Positions 25,846 to 35,187 of a DNA stretch of 64,000 nt are shown piece after piece. The notes beneath the pieces are model-generated. The model did no database searches, was not told where the DNA came from, and saw only the letters and a program-made list of their open reading frames with translations. The first letter of the stretch is position 1. Every line of letters begins with the position of its first letter. Source of the DNA: Candidatus Peribacteria bacterium (GTDB lineage Bacteria > Patescibacteriota > Gracilibacteria > Peribacterales > Peribacteraceae); NCBI GenBank assembly GCA_023038255.1, contig CP082927.1:206436-270435 (forward strand). The letters are read 5' to 3'. Position numbers and translations under genes: made by a program.

Positions 25846-26696
25846 ATTTCTTCTGCAGATAAACGTATGGGGAATGCACCAGCTGAGCGCAGCAGAAAGA
25901 GGCGCAGTGGTTCATAGTGGTACGCAGCTCCGGATGTGGCAAAGTGGCTGCCCACCAGATCATCACGCACAAAAAATGCATTCCCGCCGCTAAAGTTGCA
26001 GCCGACGAGCGTGTAGCCTTTTTCTTTCCCGAGTTTTTCCAGAGAGGACAGGCTCGCGCCGTAGTACGTGTCGCGTGTCCAGACATGCGCCGGATTTTCT
26101 TTCATGATCCACTCGACCGGAGGTCTGTGCAGTGCATTGTATTCAATGACGACGACCCGCGGCCGCTTGTGCACGATGCTCTTCCACAGCCAGTAATCAT
26201 TGCCGTCAGTATCAATGGAGAGCAGATCCGGTTCATCATCCACGCCGGACTGCACGAGGAGGCCATCAAATGTCTGCGCAGTCGCGGCTGTGTGTATCAC
26301 TATCAATTTTTTTCCGCTGATGGCGTCCGCATGTGCGCGGCGGATGCTGCGGCAGGAGCGGGGATTGCTCTCGATCCAAAGGCCGGTCCATCCCTGCAGG
26401 AGGAGATACAAGGAGTTGCATTGGTACCCATTCCCAACGCCGCATTCCACAAAGACGCGGTTTGTCACACCAATGCGCCGGAAAATTTCTGCAATGATGC
26501 CGTCTTCGCCGCTTTGCGAGTAGGCCTGGAATTCAAAGCGATTTAAGCGTTTTGGATCGCTGTATACAGGATTATCGAAGAGGTGTTCTTTTCTATATGC
26601 ATCAATCCGGGCGTCTTTTCTGGCCCGCAGACGTGCTATGAGCGGAAAGCGGGCGAAAGTTCTTGCAAACGGGAGCATGGTTCTGAGTGTAGGCAT
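25842..26696 (-). CDS. FkbM-like SAM methyltransferase
   Basis: A 284-residue protein with YSQSGEDGIIAEIFRR, FVECGVGNGYQCNSLYL, WTGLWIESNP and LLSIDTDGNDYWLWKSI, the block order of FkbM-type methyltransferases and related glycan-cluster proteins. The start MPTLRTMLPFA at 26696 is preferred because TATAAA lies 12 nt upstream; an in-frame ATG at 26735 lies before that box. It forms an operon with the SGNH-like gene and probably modifies a sugar, though the substrate is unknown. Confidence 0.75.
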   Translation of the reverse strand: MPTLRTMLPFARTFARFPLIARLRARKDARIDAYRKEHLFDNPVYSDPKRLNRFEFQAYSQSGEDGIIAEIFRRIGVTNRVFVECGVGNGYQCNSLYLLLQGWTGLWIESNPRSCRSIRRAHADAISGKKLIVIHTAATAQTFDGLLVQSGVDDEPDLLSIDTDGNDYWLWKSIVHKRPRVVVIEYNALHRPPVEWIMKENPAHVWTRDTYYGASLSSLEKLGKEKGYTLVGCNFSGGNAFFVRDDLVGSHFATSGAAYHYEPLRLFLLRSAGAFPIRLSAEEI

Positions 26697-26708
26697 TTTG
26701 TCTCTTCT

Positions 26709-26714
26709 TTTATA
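26709..26714 (-). promoter_or_regulatory. -10 box TATAAA for the FkbM-like gene
   Basis: On the minus strand TATAAA ends 12 nt before the ATG at 26696; the short leader is purine-rich. Confidence 0.4.
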
Positions 26715-26764
26715 GTGTCCTGTTCTGGCGTCCATTGATTCCTGCAGAAAGCTGCAAAATACAT

Positions 26765-26793
26765 TTGACTCTTCGGGGAAAGGTTTCTAAACT
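26765..26793 (+). promoter_or_regulatory. promoter of the ribosomal protein operon (TTGACT-17-TAAACT)
   Basis: The -35 TTGACT (26765-26770) and -10 TAAACT (26788-26793) have the ideal 17-nt spacer. The leader of about 85 nt up to rplC contains a CCTCG/CGAGG hairpin, a possible site of ribosomal-protein feedback. Confidence 0.65.
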
Positions 26794-26886
26794 CCCCCCA
26801 CTTTCTCCTCGCTTACGTTCGAGGCCGCCTTTACGTCGCCCCCAAAGCGCTAAACAAGCAGCCCAGAGGAACCTCCAAGCACTCCT

Positions 26887-27489
26887 ATGATTGGTCTCAT
26901 CGCCAAAAAGATCGGTATGTCACGCGCTTTCCTCGCCACAGGTGAGGCAGTGGCTGTCACATATCTTGAAATTCAGCCGAACACCGTTGTTCGCACAAAA
27001 ACCAAGGATAAAGACGGTTACGATGCCGTTGTCCTCGGAATCGGTGCAAAGCAGTGGAAGAGCCGCAAGGGTGCTGAACACACCCGCTATTCCGTACAGA
27101 AAGAGTTCCAGGTGGAATCTCTGGATGGTATGGAAGCCGGCAAATTGCTGAATGTTGACATTTTGCCGACAGAAAGCATGGTCAGCGTCGAAGGAATCAG
27201 CAAAGGAAAAGGATTCGCCGGTGTTATGAAGCGCCACGGGTTCCACGGAGGACCGAAGTCCCATGGTTCCCACTTCAAGCGCGAACCGGGTTCCATCGGT
27301 ATGCGTACCTGGCCTGGACGTATCTTTAAAGGAAAGCGAATGGCCGGACACATGGGTCTCGAAAAGATGACCATCAAGCACCGTCCGGTGATTATCAATG
27401 ATGCATCCAAGAATCTGATTGCCATCAAGGGTCCTGTTCCGGGTCCGAATGGCACGCACGTGTTCCTTACTCTCGAACAATCCAAGTAA
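26887..27489 (+). CDS. rplC: 50S ribosomal protein L3 (uL3)
   Basis: A 200-residue L3, first gene of the operon. It starts MIGLIAKKIGMSRAF and carries the conserved loop GFHGGPKSHGSH followed by REPGSIG, which reaches the peptidyl-transferase centre. It is one of the earliest proteins in 50S assembly. rpsJ (S10), which normally precedes rplC, is absent: upstream is an opposite-strand gene. Confidence 0.97.
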   Translation: MIGLIAKKIGMSRAFLATGEAVAVTYLEIQPNTVVRTKTKDKDGYDAVVLGIGAKQWKSRKGAEHTRYSVQKEFQVESLDGMEAGKLLNVDILPTESMVSVEGISKGKGFAGVMKRHGFHGGPKSHGSHFKREPGSIGMRTWPGRIFKGKRMAGHMGLEKMTIKHRPVIINDASKNLIAIKGPVPGPNGTHVFLTLEQSK

Positions 27490-27494
27490 TTTTT

Positions 27495-28256
27495 ATGACT
27501 ATTGATGTTTTCTCCGCTACCGGCTCCAAAGTGAAGACTCTGGAATTGCCCGCATCCCTCTTCGGAGGCGACGTCAACTGGGGTCTCATGCACCAGGCTG
27601 TCACTATGCAGCAGGCAAACCGCCGCCAGTCTCCCGCTCACGTCAAAACACAGAGCGAAGTGCAGGGTTCCACACGCAAGATCCGCGCCCAGAAGCACAC
27701 AGGAGGCGCCCGCCACGGTGCTATCCGTAACCCGCTTATGCGCGGAGGAGGAAAGCTCTTCGGTCCGAGAAACATCATGAACCGTGACCAGGATATGCCG
27801 AAGAAAATGCGTCACGCTGCACTGCGCAGCTGTCTCGCCGCTCAGGCAGAAAAGGGTGCAATCGTTGCAATCGAAAGCTTCCCGGACACTATCAAGACGA
27901 AGACATTGACCGATCTGCTCAAGAAGATGCCCGTTGAATACGGACGCAAGATCCTCATTGTAAGCCCGGCTGAGCACAAGGCTCTCCAGCTCTCCGCCCG
28001 CAACATTGCTGCCGTTGAAACCGTCCGCGCGTCCTATCTGAACGCTGAGGAGGTGCTCCAGGCACGTCACATTGTCTTCCTGGTGGATGCAATCGACGAA
28101 GCAGACAAGGTCTTTGGAAAGAAAGAGACTGTTGCAAACACAACCAAGAAGGAGATTGTTGAAAAGAAGCCGCGTGCTGTGACAGGTAAAGTCATCGGTA
28201 AGAAAGCAGCAGCCCGCAAGGCCGCCGCTGAAAAATCCTCTACCAAGAAATCCTAA
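27495..28256 (+). CDS. rplD: 50S ribosomal protein L4 (uL4)
   Basis: A 253-residue L4 with the conserved QKHTGGARHGAIRNPLMRGG segment that lines the exit tunnel. It is longer than the usual ~205 residues because of a Lys/Ala-rich C-terminal tail of ~40 residues. It lies 5 nt after rplC. In Enterobacteria L4 represses its own operon; whether it does so here cannot be read from the sequence. Confidence 0.96.
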   Translation: MTIDVFSATGSKVKTLELPASLFGGDVNWGLMHQAVTMQQANRRQSPAHVKTQSEVQGSTRKIRAQKHTGGARHGAIRNPLMRGGGKLFGPRNIMNRDQDMPKKMRHAALRSCLAAQAEKGAIVAIESFPDTIKTKTLTDLLKKMPVEYGRKILIVSPAEHKALQLSARNIAAVETVRASYLNAEEVLQARHIVFLVDAIDEADKVFGKKETVANTTKKEIVEKKPRAVTGKVIGKKAAARKAAAEKSSTKKS

Positions 28257-28264
28257 CCCCTCTC

Positions 28265-28564
28265 ATGGATATCTCCCGCATCATCCTCGGCCCGATTGTT
28301 ACAGAGAAAGCGGAACGCATGAAAACGTCCCGTAACTACACGCTGAAAGTCTGGAACAACGCAACGAAGATCGACGTGAAGGCCGCTCTCAAGAAGTTCT
28401 ACAACGTTGATGTCGCGTCTATCCGTGTTATGCGCACCACCACCAAGTCCCGTGCTCTCGGAGCCGGACGCGTGATGGTCAAGCGCAGCCCGTCCAAGCG
28501 TATGATGGTGACTCTCACCGAAAAAAGCCCTGCTCTCGATTTCTCCAAATTTAAAGCCTCCTAA
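28265..28564 (+). CDS. rplW: 50S ribosomal protein L23 (uL23)
   Basis: A 99-residue L23 of normal length (ILGPIVTEKAERM start, NYTLKVWNNATKIDVKAALK). It sits at the tunnel exit and is the docking site for trigger factor and SRP. It lies 8 nt after rplD, with a pyrimidine-rich gap. Confidence 0.96.
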   Translation: MDISRIILGPIVTEKAERMKTSRNYTLKVWNNATKIDVKAALKKFYNVDVASIRVMRTTTKSRALGAGRVMVKRSPSKRMMVTLTEKSPALDFSKFKAS

Positions 28565-28572
28565 TTCAACCC

Positions 28573-29421
28573 ATGCCGCTCAAGAAGCTTAAACCAACGA
28601 CCTCTGCACGACGCGCGTACACCGTCGCGGACTTCTCTGAGCTGACAAAAGTTCGTCCGGAGAAGGGTCTCACCAAAGGCAAGAAGCGCATCTCCGGCCG
28701 CGACAACCGCGGACGCATCGCTATCCGCCGCCGCGGTGGAGGCCACAAGAAACTGCTCCGCGATATCGACTTCCGCCAGATTGATAAGGCAGGAGTCCCG
28801 GGAACAGTCGCGTCCCTCGAATATGATCCAAACCGCACTGCGTATATCGCTCTCGTGAGCTATGCAGATGGTGAGAAGCGCTACGTTATTGCACCGCAGA
28901 CCATGAAAGTCGGTGACAGTATCGTCTCCGGTGAGCGCACCAAGGTGAAAGTCGGTAACCGCATGCAACTCCAGTACATTCCGGTCGGATATAAGGTCCA
29001 CAACGTGGAAATGCGTCCGGGACAGGGAGGTCAGATTGTCCGCTCTGCAGGAACATCCGCAACACTCGTCGGCTTCGACGGCAACTTTGCCCTCATCGAA
29101 CTGCCATCCAGCGAAATGCGCAAAGTGCAGAAGGAGTGCAGTGCAACCATCGGTATCGTCTCCAACCCTGAACACAGCCTTATCAGCTGGGGAAAGGCAG
29201 GACGTATGCGCTGGCGCGGTATTCGCCCGCATGTGCTTGGTAAGGCGATGAACGCCGTTGATCACCCGCACGGAGGAGGAGAAGGTCACAACTCCATCGG
29301 TCTCAAGGCCCCGAAGACAAAGTGGGGAAAGAAGGCCCTTGGTGTCAAAACCCGCAAGCGCAAGCTCAAGAGCAGCGACCTTATCGTTCGCCGCCGCGTG
29401 AAGAAGAACAAGAAGAAATAA
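28573..29421 (+). CDS. rplB: 50S ribosomal protein L2 (uL2)
   Basis: A 282-residue L2 of normal length. NRGRIAIRRRGGGHKKL, then the conserved C-terminal DHPHGGGEGHNSIG, which contains the His needed for peptidyl-transferase centre assembly. The C-terminus is Lys/Arg-rich. Confidence 0.97.
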   Translation: MPLKKLKPTTSARRAYTVADFSELTKVRPEKGLTKGKKRISGRDNRGRIAIRRRGGGHKKLLRDIDFRQIDKAGVPGTVASLEYDPNRTAYIALVSYADGEKRYVIAPQTMKVGDSIVSGERTKVKVGNRMQLQYIPVGYKVHNVEMRPGQGGQIVRSAGTSATLVGFDGNFALIELPSSEMRKVQKECSATIGIVSNPEHSLISWGKAGRMRWRGIRPHVLGKAMNAVDHPHGGGEGHNSIGLKAPKTKWGKKALGVKTRKRKLKSSDLIVRRRVKKNKKK

Positions 29422-29461
29422 TCCCCCTTAGAACCCACTCTCACTCTTATTCTCACCTCTT

Positions 29462-29764
29462 ATGTCCAGATCTCTCAGCAAAGGCCCCTACATCGATGAG
29501 CGCCTGCTCGGTAAAGTGATGGCTCAGATCGCCAAAGGCGAGAAGAAGATCATCAAGACCTGGGCTCGCGGTTGCGACATCCCGCCTGAGTTCGTCGGAT
29601 TCACCTTCGCTGTCCATAACGGCAAGGAATTCCTCCCCGTCTACGTCACAGAACAGATGGTTGGTCACAAGCTCGGAGAGTTCTCCTGGACCACAAAGTT
29701 CAAGGGTCACGGAGGAAAGATGGCCGCCGCTCCTGCTCCAGGCAAGTCACCCGCTAAGAAATAA
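29462..29764 (+). CDS. rpsS: 30S ribosomal protein S19 (uS19)
   Basis: A 100-residue S19 ([33 protein letters not shown]) of the 30S head, with a short Ala/Pro/Lys tail. The 40-nt spacer before it is almost all C, T and A, with no Shine-Dalgarno. Confidence 0.96.
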   Translation: MSRSLSKGPYIDERLLGKVMAQIAKGEKKIIKTWARGCDIPPEFVGFTFAVHNGKEFLPVYVTEQMVGHKLGEFSWTTKFKGHGGKMAAAPAPGKSPAKK

Positions 29765-29806
29765 TCCCTCTACATCTCACCTCTCAATCTCAATCTCAAC
29801 CCACCC

Positions 29807-30328
29807 ATGAAAGCCTATCTCCGTTCCGCCCGCATCGCTCCGAAGAAAGCAAACATCATTGCCATGATGGTGCGCGGCATGCGCGTGGATGCAGCTCTCT
29901 CGGCTCTGTCCAAGACGAATAAGAAAGGCGCCCGCATGGTGGAGGAGCTGGTGAAGTCTGCTGTTGCAAACGCTCAGCACAACGACAAGCAGAAGGCAGG
30001 AAACCTCATGATCAAGACCATCATTGTGAACCAGGGAACAGCCTACCGCCGCGGTGTGCCGATGGCTCGCGGACGTATGCGCATGATGAACAAGTTTATG
30101 AGCCACATCACTCTCGCACTCGGTATTGCAGATGGTGTCCATGCAGAGGCTCAGGCAAAGAAAGAAGTGAAGGCTGCCGCTAAAAAGCCCGCAACTACGA
30201 AGAAACCCGCTTCACAAGCAACGAAAACTCCTGTAAAAGAGACCAACACATCTTCCACTCAGCCCGTAACCGCGACAAGCGAAGTGCAGGCCGAGCCGGT
30301 TGTTTCTGATGGTTCATCCCCGTCGTAA
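29807..30328 (+). CDS. rplV: 50S ribosomal protein L22 (uL22) with long tail
   Basis: A 173-residue L22; the first ~112 residues are the normal protein (SARIAPKKANIIAMMVRG, then GTAYRRGVPMARGRMRMM, the tunnel hairpin). A 60-residue Ala/Lys/Thr/Ser tail follows, which should lie outside the folded ribosome core. The 42-nt spacer upstream repeats CTCAAT-type units. Confidence 0.95.
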   Translation: MKAYLRSARIAPKKANIIAMMVRGMRVDAALSALSKTNKKGARMVEELVKSAVANAQHNDKQKAGNLMIKTIIVNQGTAYRRGVPMARGRMRMMNKFMSHITLALGIADGVHAEAQAKKEVKAAAKKPATTKKPASQATKTPVKETNTSSTQPVTATSEVQAEPVVSDGSSPS

Positions 30329-30364
30329 TTCCTCTCCTTTCCTACTCCTCAACCTCACCATCCC

Positions 30365-31033
30365 ATGGGTCAAAAAGTTAACCCCAACGGCTTCCGAATC
30401 GGTATCACCCACACGTGGTCCTCGATCTGGTTCGCGAGAGGCAAGAAGTACCGCGATCTGTTCCTTCAGGATCAGCTCATCAAGCGGCACATCATGACCA
30501 AGATGAAGGATGCAGGAATCAGCGAGATCGGCATCGAACGCGGAAAGCGCGTGTCTGTGTCTATCCAGTCCAGCAAGCCCGGTATCCTCATCGGCAAACA
30601 GGGTGCTGCAATCGAAGACCTCAAGAAGGATCTCGAGAAGCGTTTCGGAGGAAACTTCGAAGTCGTGATCCAGGAAATCCGTTCCCCGGACACAGACAGC
30701 GTCACGATTGCAGAAAACATCCAGGCACAGATTCAGCGCCGTATGCCCTATCGCCGCGCAGCCAAGATGGCCATTGAAAAGGCAATGCAGTCCGGTGCCC
30801 TGGGAGTCAAAGTTCTCGTCTCCGGCCGCCTCAATGGTGCAGAAATCGCCCGCAATGAAATGTTCAAAGAAGGCAACATCCCCTTGCAGACCCTCCGTGC
30901 AGATATTCACTTCTCACGCCGCCACGCCATTACAAAGTTCGGCACAATCGGTATCAAAGTCTGGGTCTATAAAGGAATGGTGTTCAAGAATATCCAGCAA
31001 GCTCAGTCATCCGCACTTCCTGCCAACCAGTAA
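30365..31033 (+). CDS. rpsC: 30S ribosomal protein S3 (uS3)
   Basis: A 222-residue S3 with a KH domain (PGILIGKQGAAIEDLKKDLE) and the C-terminal domain with GRLNGAEIARNE. It lies at the mRNA entry site of the 30S. The start ATGGGTCAAAAAG is preceded by a C/T-rich leader. Confidence 0.97.
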   Translation: MGQKVNPNGFRIGITHTWSSIWFARGKKYRDLFLQDQLIKRHIMTKMKDAGISEIGIERGKRVSVSIQSSKPGILIGKQGAAIEDLKKDLEKRFGGNFEVVIQEIRSPDTDSVTIAENIQAQIQRRMPYRRAAKMAIEKAMQSGALGVKVLVSGRLNGAEIARNEMFKEGNIPLQTLRADIHFSRRHAITKFGTIGIKVWVYKGMVFKNIQQAQSSALPANQ

Positions 31034-31045
31034 TCCCTCTCACCC

Positions 31046-31504
31046 ATGTTAGAACCTAAAAAGCTCAAGTATCGGAAGCCCCACAGAAACCGCGGCGCGG
31101 TTGGAGGCAAGGCTACGCGTGGAGCAACTCTCGCGTTCGGTTCTATTGGACTGAAGGTGGTGGAGAGCGGAGAAATTACAGCCCGCCAGATCGAAGCCGC
31201 ACGTAAGGCAATGACTCACTCTGTCCAGCGCGGCGGAAAAATCTGGATCCGTATCTTCCCGCACACTGCCGTCACAAAGAAAGCAGCAGAAGTGCCGATG
31301 GGAGCAGGAAAAGGATCACTCGAATACTTTGCAATCACTCTCAAGCGCGGCGTCATGGTGTTTGAAATGGACGGTCTGCCGGAAGCAAAAGCCCGCGAAG
31401 CTCTCCGCTTGGCCAGCCACAAGCTCCCGCTGAAGACAAAGATCGTCAGCAAGATTGCTCCTGTTGTCACAGATGATGAGTCCACTTCTTCCCTCGCCGC
31501 TTAA
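31046..31504 (+). CDS. rplP: 50S ribosomal protein L16 (uL16)
   Basis: A 152-residue L16 (KYRKPHRNRG start, EVPMGAGKGSLEYF, the loop near the A-site tRNA elbow). It is slightly longer than usual at the C-terminus. Confidence 0.96.
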   Translation: MLEPKKLKYRKPHRNRGAVGGKATRGATLAFGSIGLKVVESGEITARQIEAARKAMTHSVQRGGKIWIRIFPHTAVTKKAAEVPMGAGKGSLEYFAITLKRGVMVFEMDGLPEAKAREALRLASHKLPLKTKIVSKIAPVVTDDESTSSLAA

Positions 31505-31509
31505 TTCTC

Positions 31510-31779
31510 ATGGCAACCACCCTCACCACCAAAGAGCTCAGAAACATGCAGACGGATGATCTCCGCAAGGAGATTGCCGAAAAGCGTCTGATCGTCGGCA
31601 AAATGCACATTGATGTGCAGATGCGCTCCGAGAAAGATACCGCACGTTTCCTCCGCGAGAAGAAAGAACTGGCTCGTATGCTGACAATCCTCAACGAAAA
31701 ATCAGTTTCCGCTCCTGCCAAGACTCCATTGAAAACTGCAAAGAAAACCGCTAAAGTCTCCGCCCCCACAGCCAAATGA
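31510..31779 (+). CDS. rpmC: 50S ribosomal protein L29 (uL29)
   Basis: An 89-residue L29; the core MQTDDLRKEIAEKRLI...REKKELARMLTIL is normal and is followed by an extra Lys/Ala/Pro tail of about 24 residues. Its TGA stop overlaps the start of rpsQ (ATGA), so translation is coupled. Confidence 0.93.
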   Translation: MATTLTTKELRNMQTDDLRKEIAEKRLIVGKMHIDVQMRSEKDTARFLREKKELARMLTILNEKSVSAPAKTPLKTAKKTAKVSAPTAK

Positions 31780-32111
31780 TTACGAAGAAAGGCATCGTCA
31801 CATCGGCAAAAATGACAGGCACCGTTACGGTGACCACCCACCGTCAGGTGAGCCATCCTCTGTATAAGAAGAGCTTCCGCCGCAGCAAGAAATTCCTGGT
31901 GGATCTGAACAAAATGACAGATGTCGCTGTTGGTGACGAAGTCCTGATCGAAGAGTGCAAGCCACTCTCCAAGAACAAGCATTTCCTCCTGAAAGAAGTC
32001 CTCAAGCGCGTTCCGCGCGTTGGCGAGATGTCCGTGGAGAAAGACGTGGCGAACGCCATGACCCGCAAAGCAACCGACTCTACAGAATCCACTGAACCCA
32101 CCTCCAAATGA
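31776..32111 (+). CDS. rpsQ: 30S ribosomal protein S17 (uS17)
   Basis: A 111-residue S17 ([50 protein letters not shown]), with a C-terminal extension of about 25 residues over the usual length. It is coupled by ATGA overlaps to both rpmC and rplN. Confidence 0.95.
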   Translation: MITKKGIVTSAKMTGTVTVTTHRQVSHPLYKKSFRRSKKFLVDLNKMTDVAVGDEVLIEECKPLSKNKHFLLKEVLKRVPRVGEMSVEKDVANAMTRKATDSTESTEPTSK

Positions 32112-32476
32112 TCCAGCAGCAGACCTACCTCACCGTGGCAGATAACAGCGGCGCCAAGCAGGCTATGTGCATCCGTGTTCTCGGAGGAACAGGCCGTCGC
32201 TATGCACGCGTAGGAGATGTGATCGTTGTATCTATCAAAGATGCTGCTCCGCGTGGAACAGTGAAGAAGAAAGCAGTGGAGCGTGCCGTCGTCGTTCGCG
32301 TCCGCACCCTGACCCGCCGCAAGGATGGATCCGGTGTCCGCTTTGACGACAATGCCTGTGTCATCATCCAGAAAGACGGTGTTCCCAAGGGAACACGCGT
32401 GTTTGGTCCCGTCGCTCGCGAACTGCGTGCAAAGGGCTACCAGAAAATTATTTCCCAGGCTCCCGACGTACTATGA
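32108..32476 (+). CDS. rplN: 50S ribosomal protein L14 (uL14)
   Basis: A 122-residue L14 of exactly the usual length ([40 protein letters not shown]). It forms an intersubunit bridge. It overlaps both neighbours by ATGA. Confidence 0.97.
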   Translation: MIQQQTYLTVADNSGAKQAMCIRVLGGTGRRYARVGDVIVVSIKDAAPRGTVKKKAVERAVVVRVRTLTRRKDGSGVRFDDNACVIIQKDGVPKGTRVFGPVARELRAKGYQKIISQAPDVL

Positions 32477-32976
32477 AGATCCATACAGGTGACGTTGTTG
32501 TCATTATGACCGGCAAAGACAAGGGAAAGCAGGGAACTGTCACCCGCGTCCTCGAAACAAAGAGCCGTGTCGTGGTCGAAGGCATCAACATGCGCACACG
32601 CCACATCAAGAAGACCGCTCAGGGTCCGGGTCAGCGTGTCACATACGAAGCAAGCATTCACGTCAGTAACGTTGCTATCCTTGATCCGAAGACAAAGAAG
32701 CCGACACGTATCGGATACAAGATCGACGAAAAGACCGGACGCAAGTCCCGCATTGCCAAGGCAAGCGGAGAGGTCATCGTGAAGGCAGTCACCAAGGCTG
32801 CAACGGAGAAGTCCACTAAGAAATCTGATACGAAAGATACTGCAGTCAGCGCTCCCAAGAAGCAGGCCTTCTGGAAGAAGACAGATGCAGAAGGAGGAAA
32901 GACCACTGATTCCAGCAAGACCAATGACGCAGGCGGCACGTCCTTTACAGCCGCACATCGCTCCCAAGGTGGATAA
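32473..32976 (+). CDS. rplX: 50S ribosomal protein L24 (uL24) with long tail
   Basis: A 167-residue L24. Residues 1-100 hold the KOW-type core ([32 protein letters not shown]). The last ~65 residues are a Lys/Ser/Thr/Asp-rich extension not found in typical L24, ending in a Gly-rich tip. Start by ATGA overlap with rplN. Confidence 0.95.
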   Translation: MKIHTGDVVVIMTGKDKGKQGTVTRVLETKSRVVVEGINMRTRHIKKTAQGPGQRVTYEASIHVSNVAILDPKTKKPTRIGYKIDEKTGRKSRIAKASGEVIVKAVTKAATEKSTKKSDTKDTAVSAPKKQAFWKKTDAEGGKTTDSSKTNDAGGTSFTAAHRSQGG

Positions 32977-32978
32977 AC

Positions 32979-33548
32979 ATGGCTTACGCAACTCTCCATG
33001 ACCGGCTCCGCGGCCCGATCGCCGACGCTCTCAAAAAAGAGCTTGGCATCACCAACGTACACGCGCTCCCGAAGATCAAGCAGGTCGTCGTGAACGTCGG
33101 TATCAACCGCACAAAGATGGAAGGAAAAGAAATGCAGGAACTGATTGAAGAAGCACTCATGAAAATGACCGGACAGAAGCCGGTGTTCCGTGAGAGCAAG
33201 AAGTCCATCTCCAACTTTAAAATCACAAAAGGCCGTATCGTCGGCGCTATGGTCACACTGCGTGGCCGCAAGATGGAAGAGTTCCTCGACAGACTCATCA
33301 GCTACGTCCTGCCCCGCATCCGCGACTTCCGCGGTCTCCCGACAAAGCTCGACGGTCACGGTAACTACGCGATCGGTCTGAAGGATCACACAGTCTTCCC
33401 GGAAATCCCGGCACTCGACATCCAGAAGACATTCGGCTTCCAGATTCAGATCACGACAACCGCTGGCAACGATGAAGCCGGCAAAGCCCTCCTCAAGCAG
33501 ATTGGTATGCCGTTCCGTCCGGATCGCAAATCAGAATCTGGTAACTAA
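32979..33548 (+). CDS. rplE: 50S ribosomal protein L5 (uL5)
   Basis: A 189-residue L5 (LPKIKQVVVNVGINRTKMEG, GQKPVFRESKKSISNFKI, DRLISYVLPRIRDFRGL). It binds 5S rRNA and contacts the P-site tRNA. AGGTGG six bases before the ATG is one of the few Shine-Dalgarno-like sequences in the operon, though it lies within the rplX coding end. Confidence 0.96.
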   Translation: MAYATLHDRLRGPIADALKKELGITNVHALPKIKQVVVNVGINRTKMEGKEMQELIEEALMKMTGQKPVFRESKKSISNFKITKGRIVGAMVTLRGRKMEEFLDRLISYVLPRIRDFRGLPTKLDGHGNYAIGLKDHTVFPEIPALDIQKTFGFQIQITTTAGNDEAGKALLKQIGMPFRPDRKSESGN

Positions 33549-33599
33549 GTCCTTGACCCCTTCCTTTCTCTTCTAGAGAATCCCCACTCTTCACTTCCC

Positions 33600-33824
33600 A
33601 TGGCCCGCCTCGCTCTCGTCAACCGGCAGAAAAAGAACCTCGACGCCTTCATGAAGGCGAAGATGGAGGGTAAGAAAACCGCTTTCCCAACACGCGTCTA
33701 CAACCGCTGCAAGCTGTGCGGACGCCGCCATGGATTCATTCGCTTCTTCGGTGCTTGCCGCATCTGCGTCCGTGAACTCGCCGCCAACGGCGAAATCCCG
33801 GGTCTCACCAAATCTTCCTGGTAA
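33600..33824 (+). CDS. rpsN: 30S ribosomal protein S14 (uS14), zinc-binding type
   Basis: A 74-residue S14 with two CxxC pairs ([18 protein letters not shown]), so the zinc-binding form, about a dozen residues longer than the common 61-residue version. The 50-nt spacer before it is pyrimidine-rich. Confidence 0.95.
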   Translation: MARLALVNRQKKNLDAFMKAKMEGKKTAFPTRVYNRCKLCGRRHGFIRFFGACRICVRELAANGEIPGLTKSSW

Positions 33825-33829
33825 TCCCC

Positions 33830-34216
33830 ATGACCTACGTCAACGACCCCATCGGCGACCTTCTGACCCGCATTCGCAATGCCCAGGCTGCAAAGCGCAA
33901 GTATACGACTGCTCCGTGGTCACGTATGAAGCAGGAACTCTGTGAGCTGCTCCAGCGCGAAGGAATGCTCCAGACTGTCGAAGTAAAAGGAGAGAGTCCC
34001 AAATTGAATCTTCTTGTGACGTTTGTCCCAGGCAAGACCCTCATTCTCAGCCGCGTCAGTAAGCCGGGACGCCGCCACTACAGCGGAGCATCCGAACTGA
34101 AGCCCGTTCTCCGCGGATACGGCATTGCCATCCTCACTACGAGTGAAGGCCTGCTGACCGACAAAGAAGCGCGCAAGCGCAACGTCGGTGGAGAAGTTCT
34201 CTGTACCATCGCCTAA
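33830..34216 (+). CDS. rpsH: 30S ribosomal protein S8 (uS8)
   Basis: A 128-residue S8 (YVNDPIGDLLTRIRNAQ start; SKPGRRHYSGASELKPVL; GIAILTTSEGLLTDKEARK). It binds the central domain of 16S rRNA. In E. coli it represses the spc operon. Confidence 0.96.
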   Translation: MTYVNDPIGDLLTRIRNAQAAKRKYTTAPWSRMKQELCELLQREGMLQTVEVKGESPKLNLLVTFVPGKTLILSRVSKPGRRHYSGASELKPVLRGYGIAILTTSEGLLTDKEARKRNVGGEVLCTIA

Positions 34217-34217
34217 C

Positions 34218-34772
34218 ATGTCTCGCATTGGAAATAAAACAGTGGCTATCCCGTCCGGTGTGACCGTTGAGCTCAAGGGCTCAGTTGTCCACGTGAAGGG
34301 TCCTAAAGGAGAGCTGAAATACGAGCTTCTCCCGGAAGTCACGCTTGTCGTGGAAGGATCTGCTCTGACTGTCGGTCGCAAGGTTGACACAAAGGATGGA
34401 CGCGCACGCCACGGTCTCACCCGCGCCCTTGTTGCAAACATGGTGAAAGGTGTGTCTGAAGGCTACCAGAAGCAGCTCGAAATTATCGGAGTCGGTTACA
34501 AGGCCGCTCTGAAGGGAAAGACTCTGGTGCTGAACCTCGGTCACAGCCACCCGATTGACTTCGCTATCCCCGCTGAGGTTGAAATCGTCCAGGACGAGCG
34601 CAACAAGAACATCCTGCGCATCCAGGGCGCTGACAAGCAGCTTGTTGGACAGGTTGCAGCTCGCATCCGCGAACTCCGCCCGCCTGAACCGTATAAGGGC
34701 AAAGGAATCCGCTACTCCGATGAACACGTTCGCCGCAAGGTCGGTAAGGCAGCAACCGCGAAGGGCGGATAA
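34218..34772 (+). CDS. rplF: 50S ribosomal protein L6 (uL6)
   Basis: A 184-residue L6. The start at 34218 (MSRIGNKTVAIPSGV) is the normal one; an in-frame ATG at 34188 lies inside rpsH. The C-terminal PEPYKGKGIRYSDEHVRRK is conserved. Its stop codon is the first base triplet of a 7-nt repeat run. Confidence 0.97.
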   Translation: MSRIGNKTVAIPSGVTVELKGSVVHVKGPKGELKYELLPEVTLVVEGSALTVGRKVDTKDGRARHGLTRALVANMVKGVSEGYQKQLEIIGVGYKAALKGKTLVLNLGHSHPIDFAIPAEVEIVQDERNKNILRIQGADKQLVGQVAARIRELRPPEPYKGKGIRYSDEHVRRKVGKAATAKGG

Positions 34773-34797
34773 CCAGTAACCAATAACCAGTAACCAA
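34770..34797 (+). repeat. heptanucleotide tandem repeat (TAACCAG/TAACCAA)
   Basis: Four exact 7-nt units (TAACCAG, TAACCAA, TAACCAG, TAACCAA) begin at the rplF stop codon and fill the rplF-rplR gap. Confidence 0.75.
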
Positions 34798-34812
34798 CCA
34801 ACCCCGTCTCCC

Positions 34813-35157
34813 ATGTTACTCAAGAAGATTCAAGACCGGCTCGCTCGCAAGCGTCGCATCCGCGCCAAGATCAGTGGCACAGCTGCACGCCCGCGCCTCA
34901 CTGTCTACCGCTCGCTGACATCTCTGTCCGCTCAGCTCATTGATGACGAGGCAGGCCGCACGCTCTGCAGCGCTTCCACCAAGGAAGCAAAGGCAACCCT
35001 GAATATCGACGGTGCAAAGAAAGTCGGTGAACTTATCGCCAAGAAAGCAAAAGACGCCGGCATTACAACCGTGCTCTTCGACCGCAACGCCTACAAGTAC
35101 CACGGACGCATCAAGGCTCTCGCCGACAGTGCACGCGAAGGCGGACTCAACTTCTAA
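34813..35157 (+). CDS. rplR: 50S ribosomal protein L18 (uL18)
   Basis: A 114-residue L18 ([36 protein letters not shown], ending REGGLNF). It carries 5S rRNA into the 50S with L5. Confidence 0.96.
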   Translation: MLLKKIQDRLARKRRIRAKISGTAARPRLTVYRSLTSLSAQLIDDEAGRTLCSASTKEAKATLNIDGAKKVGELIAKKAKDAGITTVLFDRNAYKYHGRIKALADSAREGGLNF

Positions 35158-35187
35158 TTTCCACCCCTCCTCACCCAGCCCATTCCC

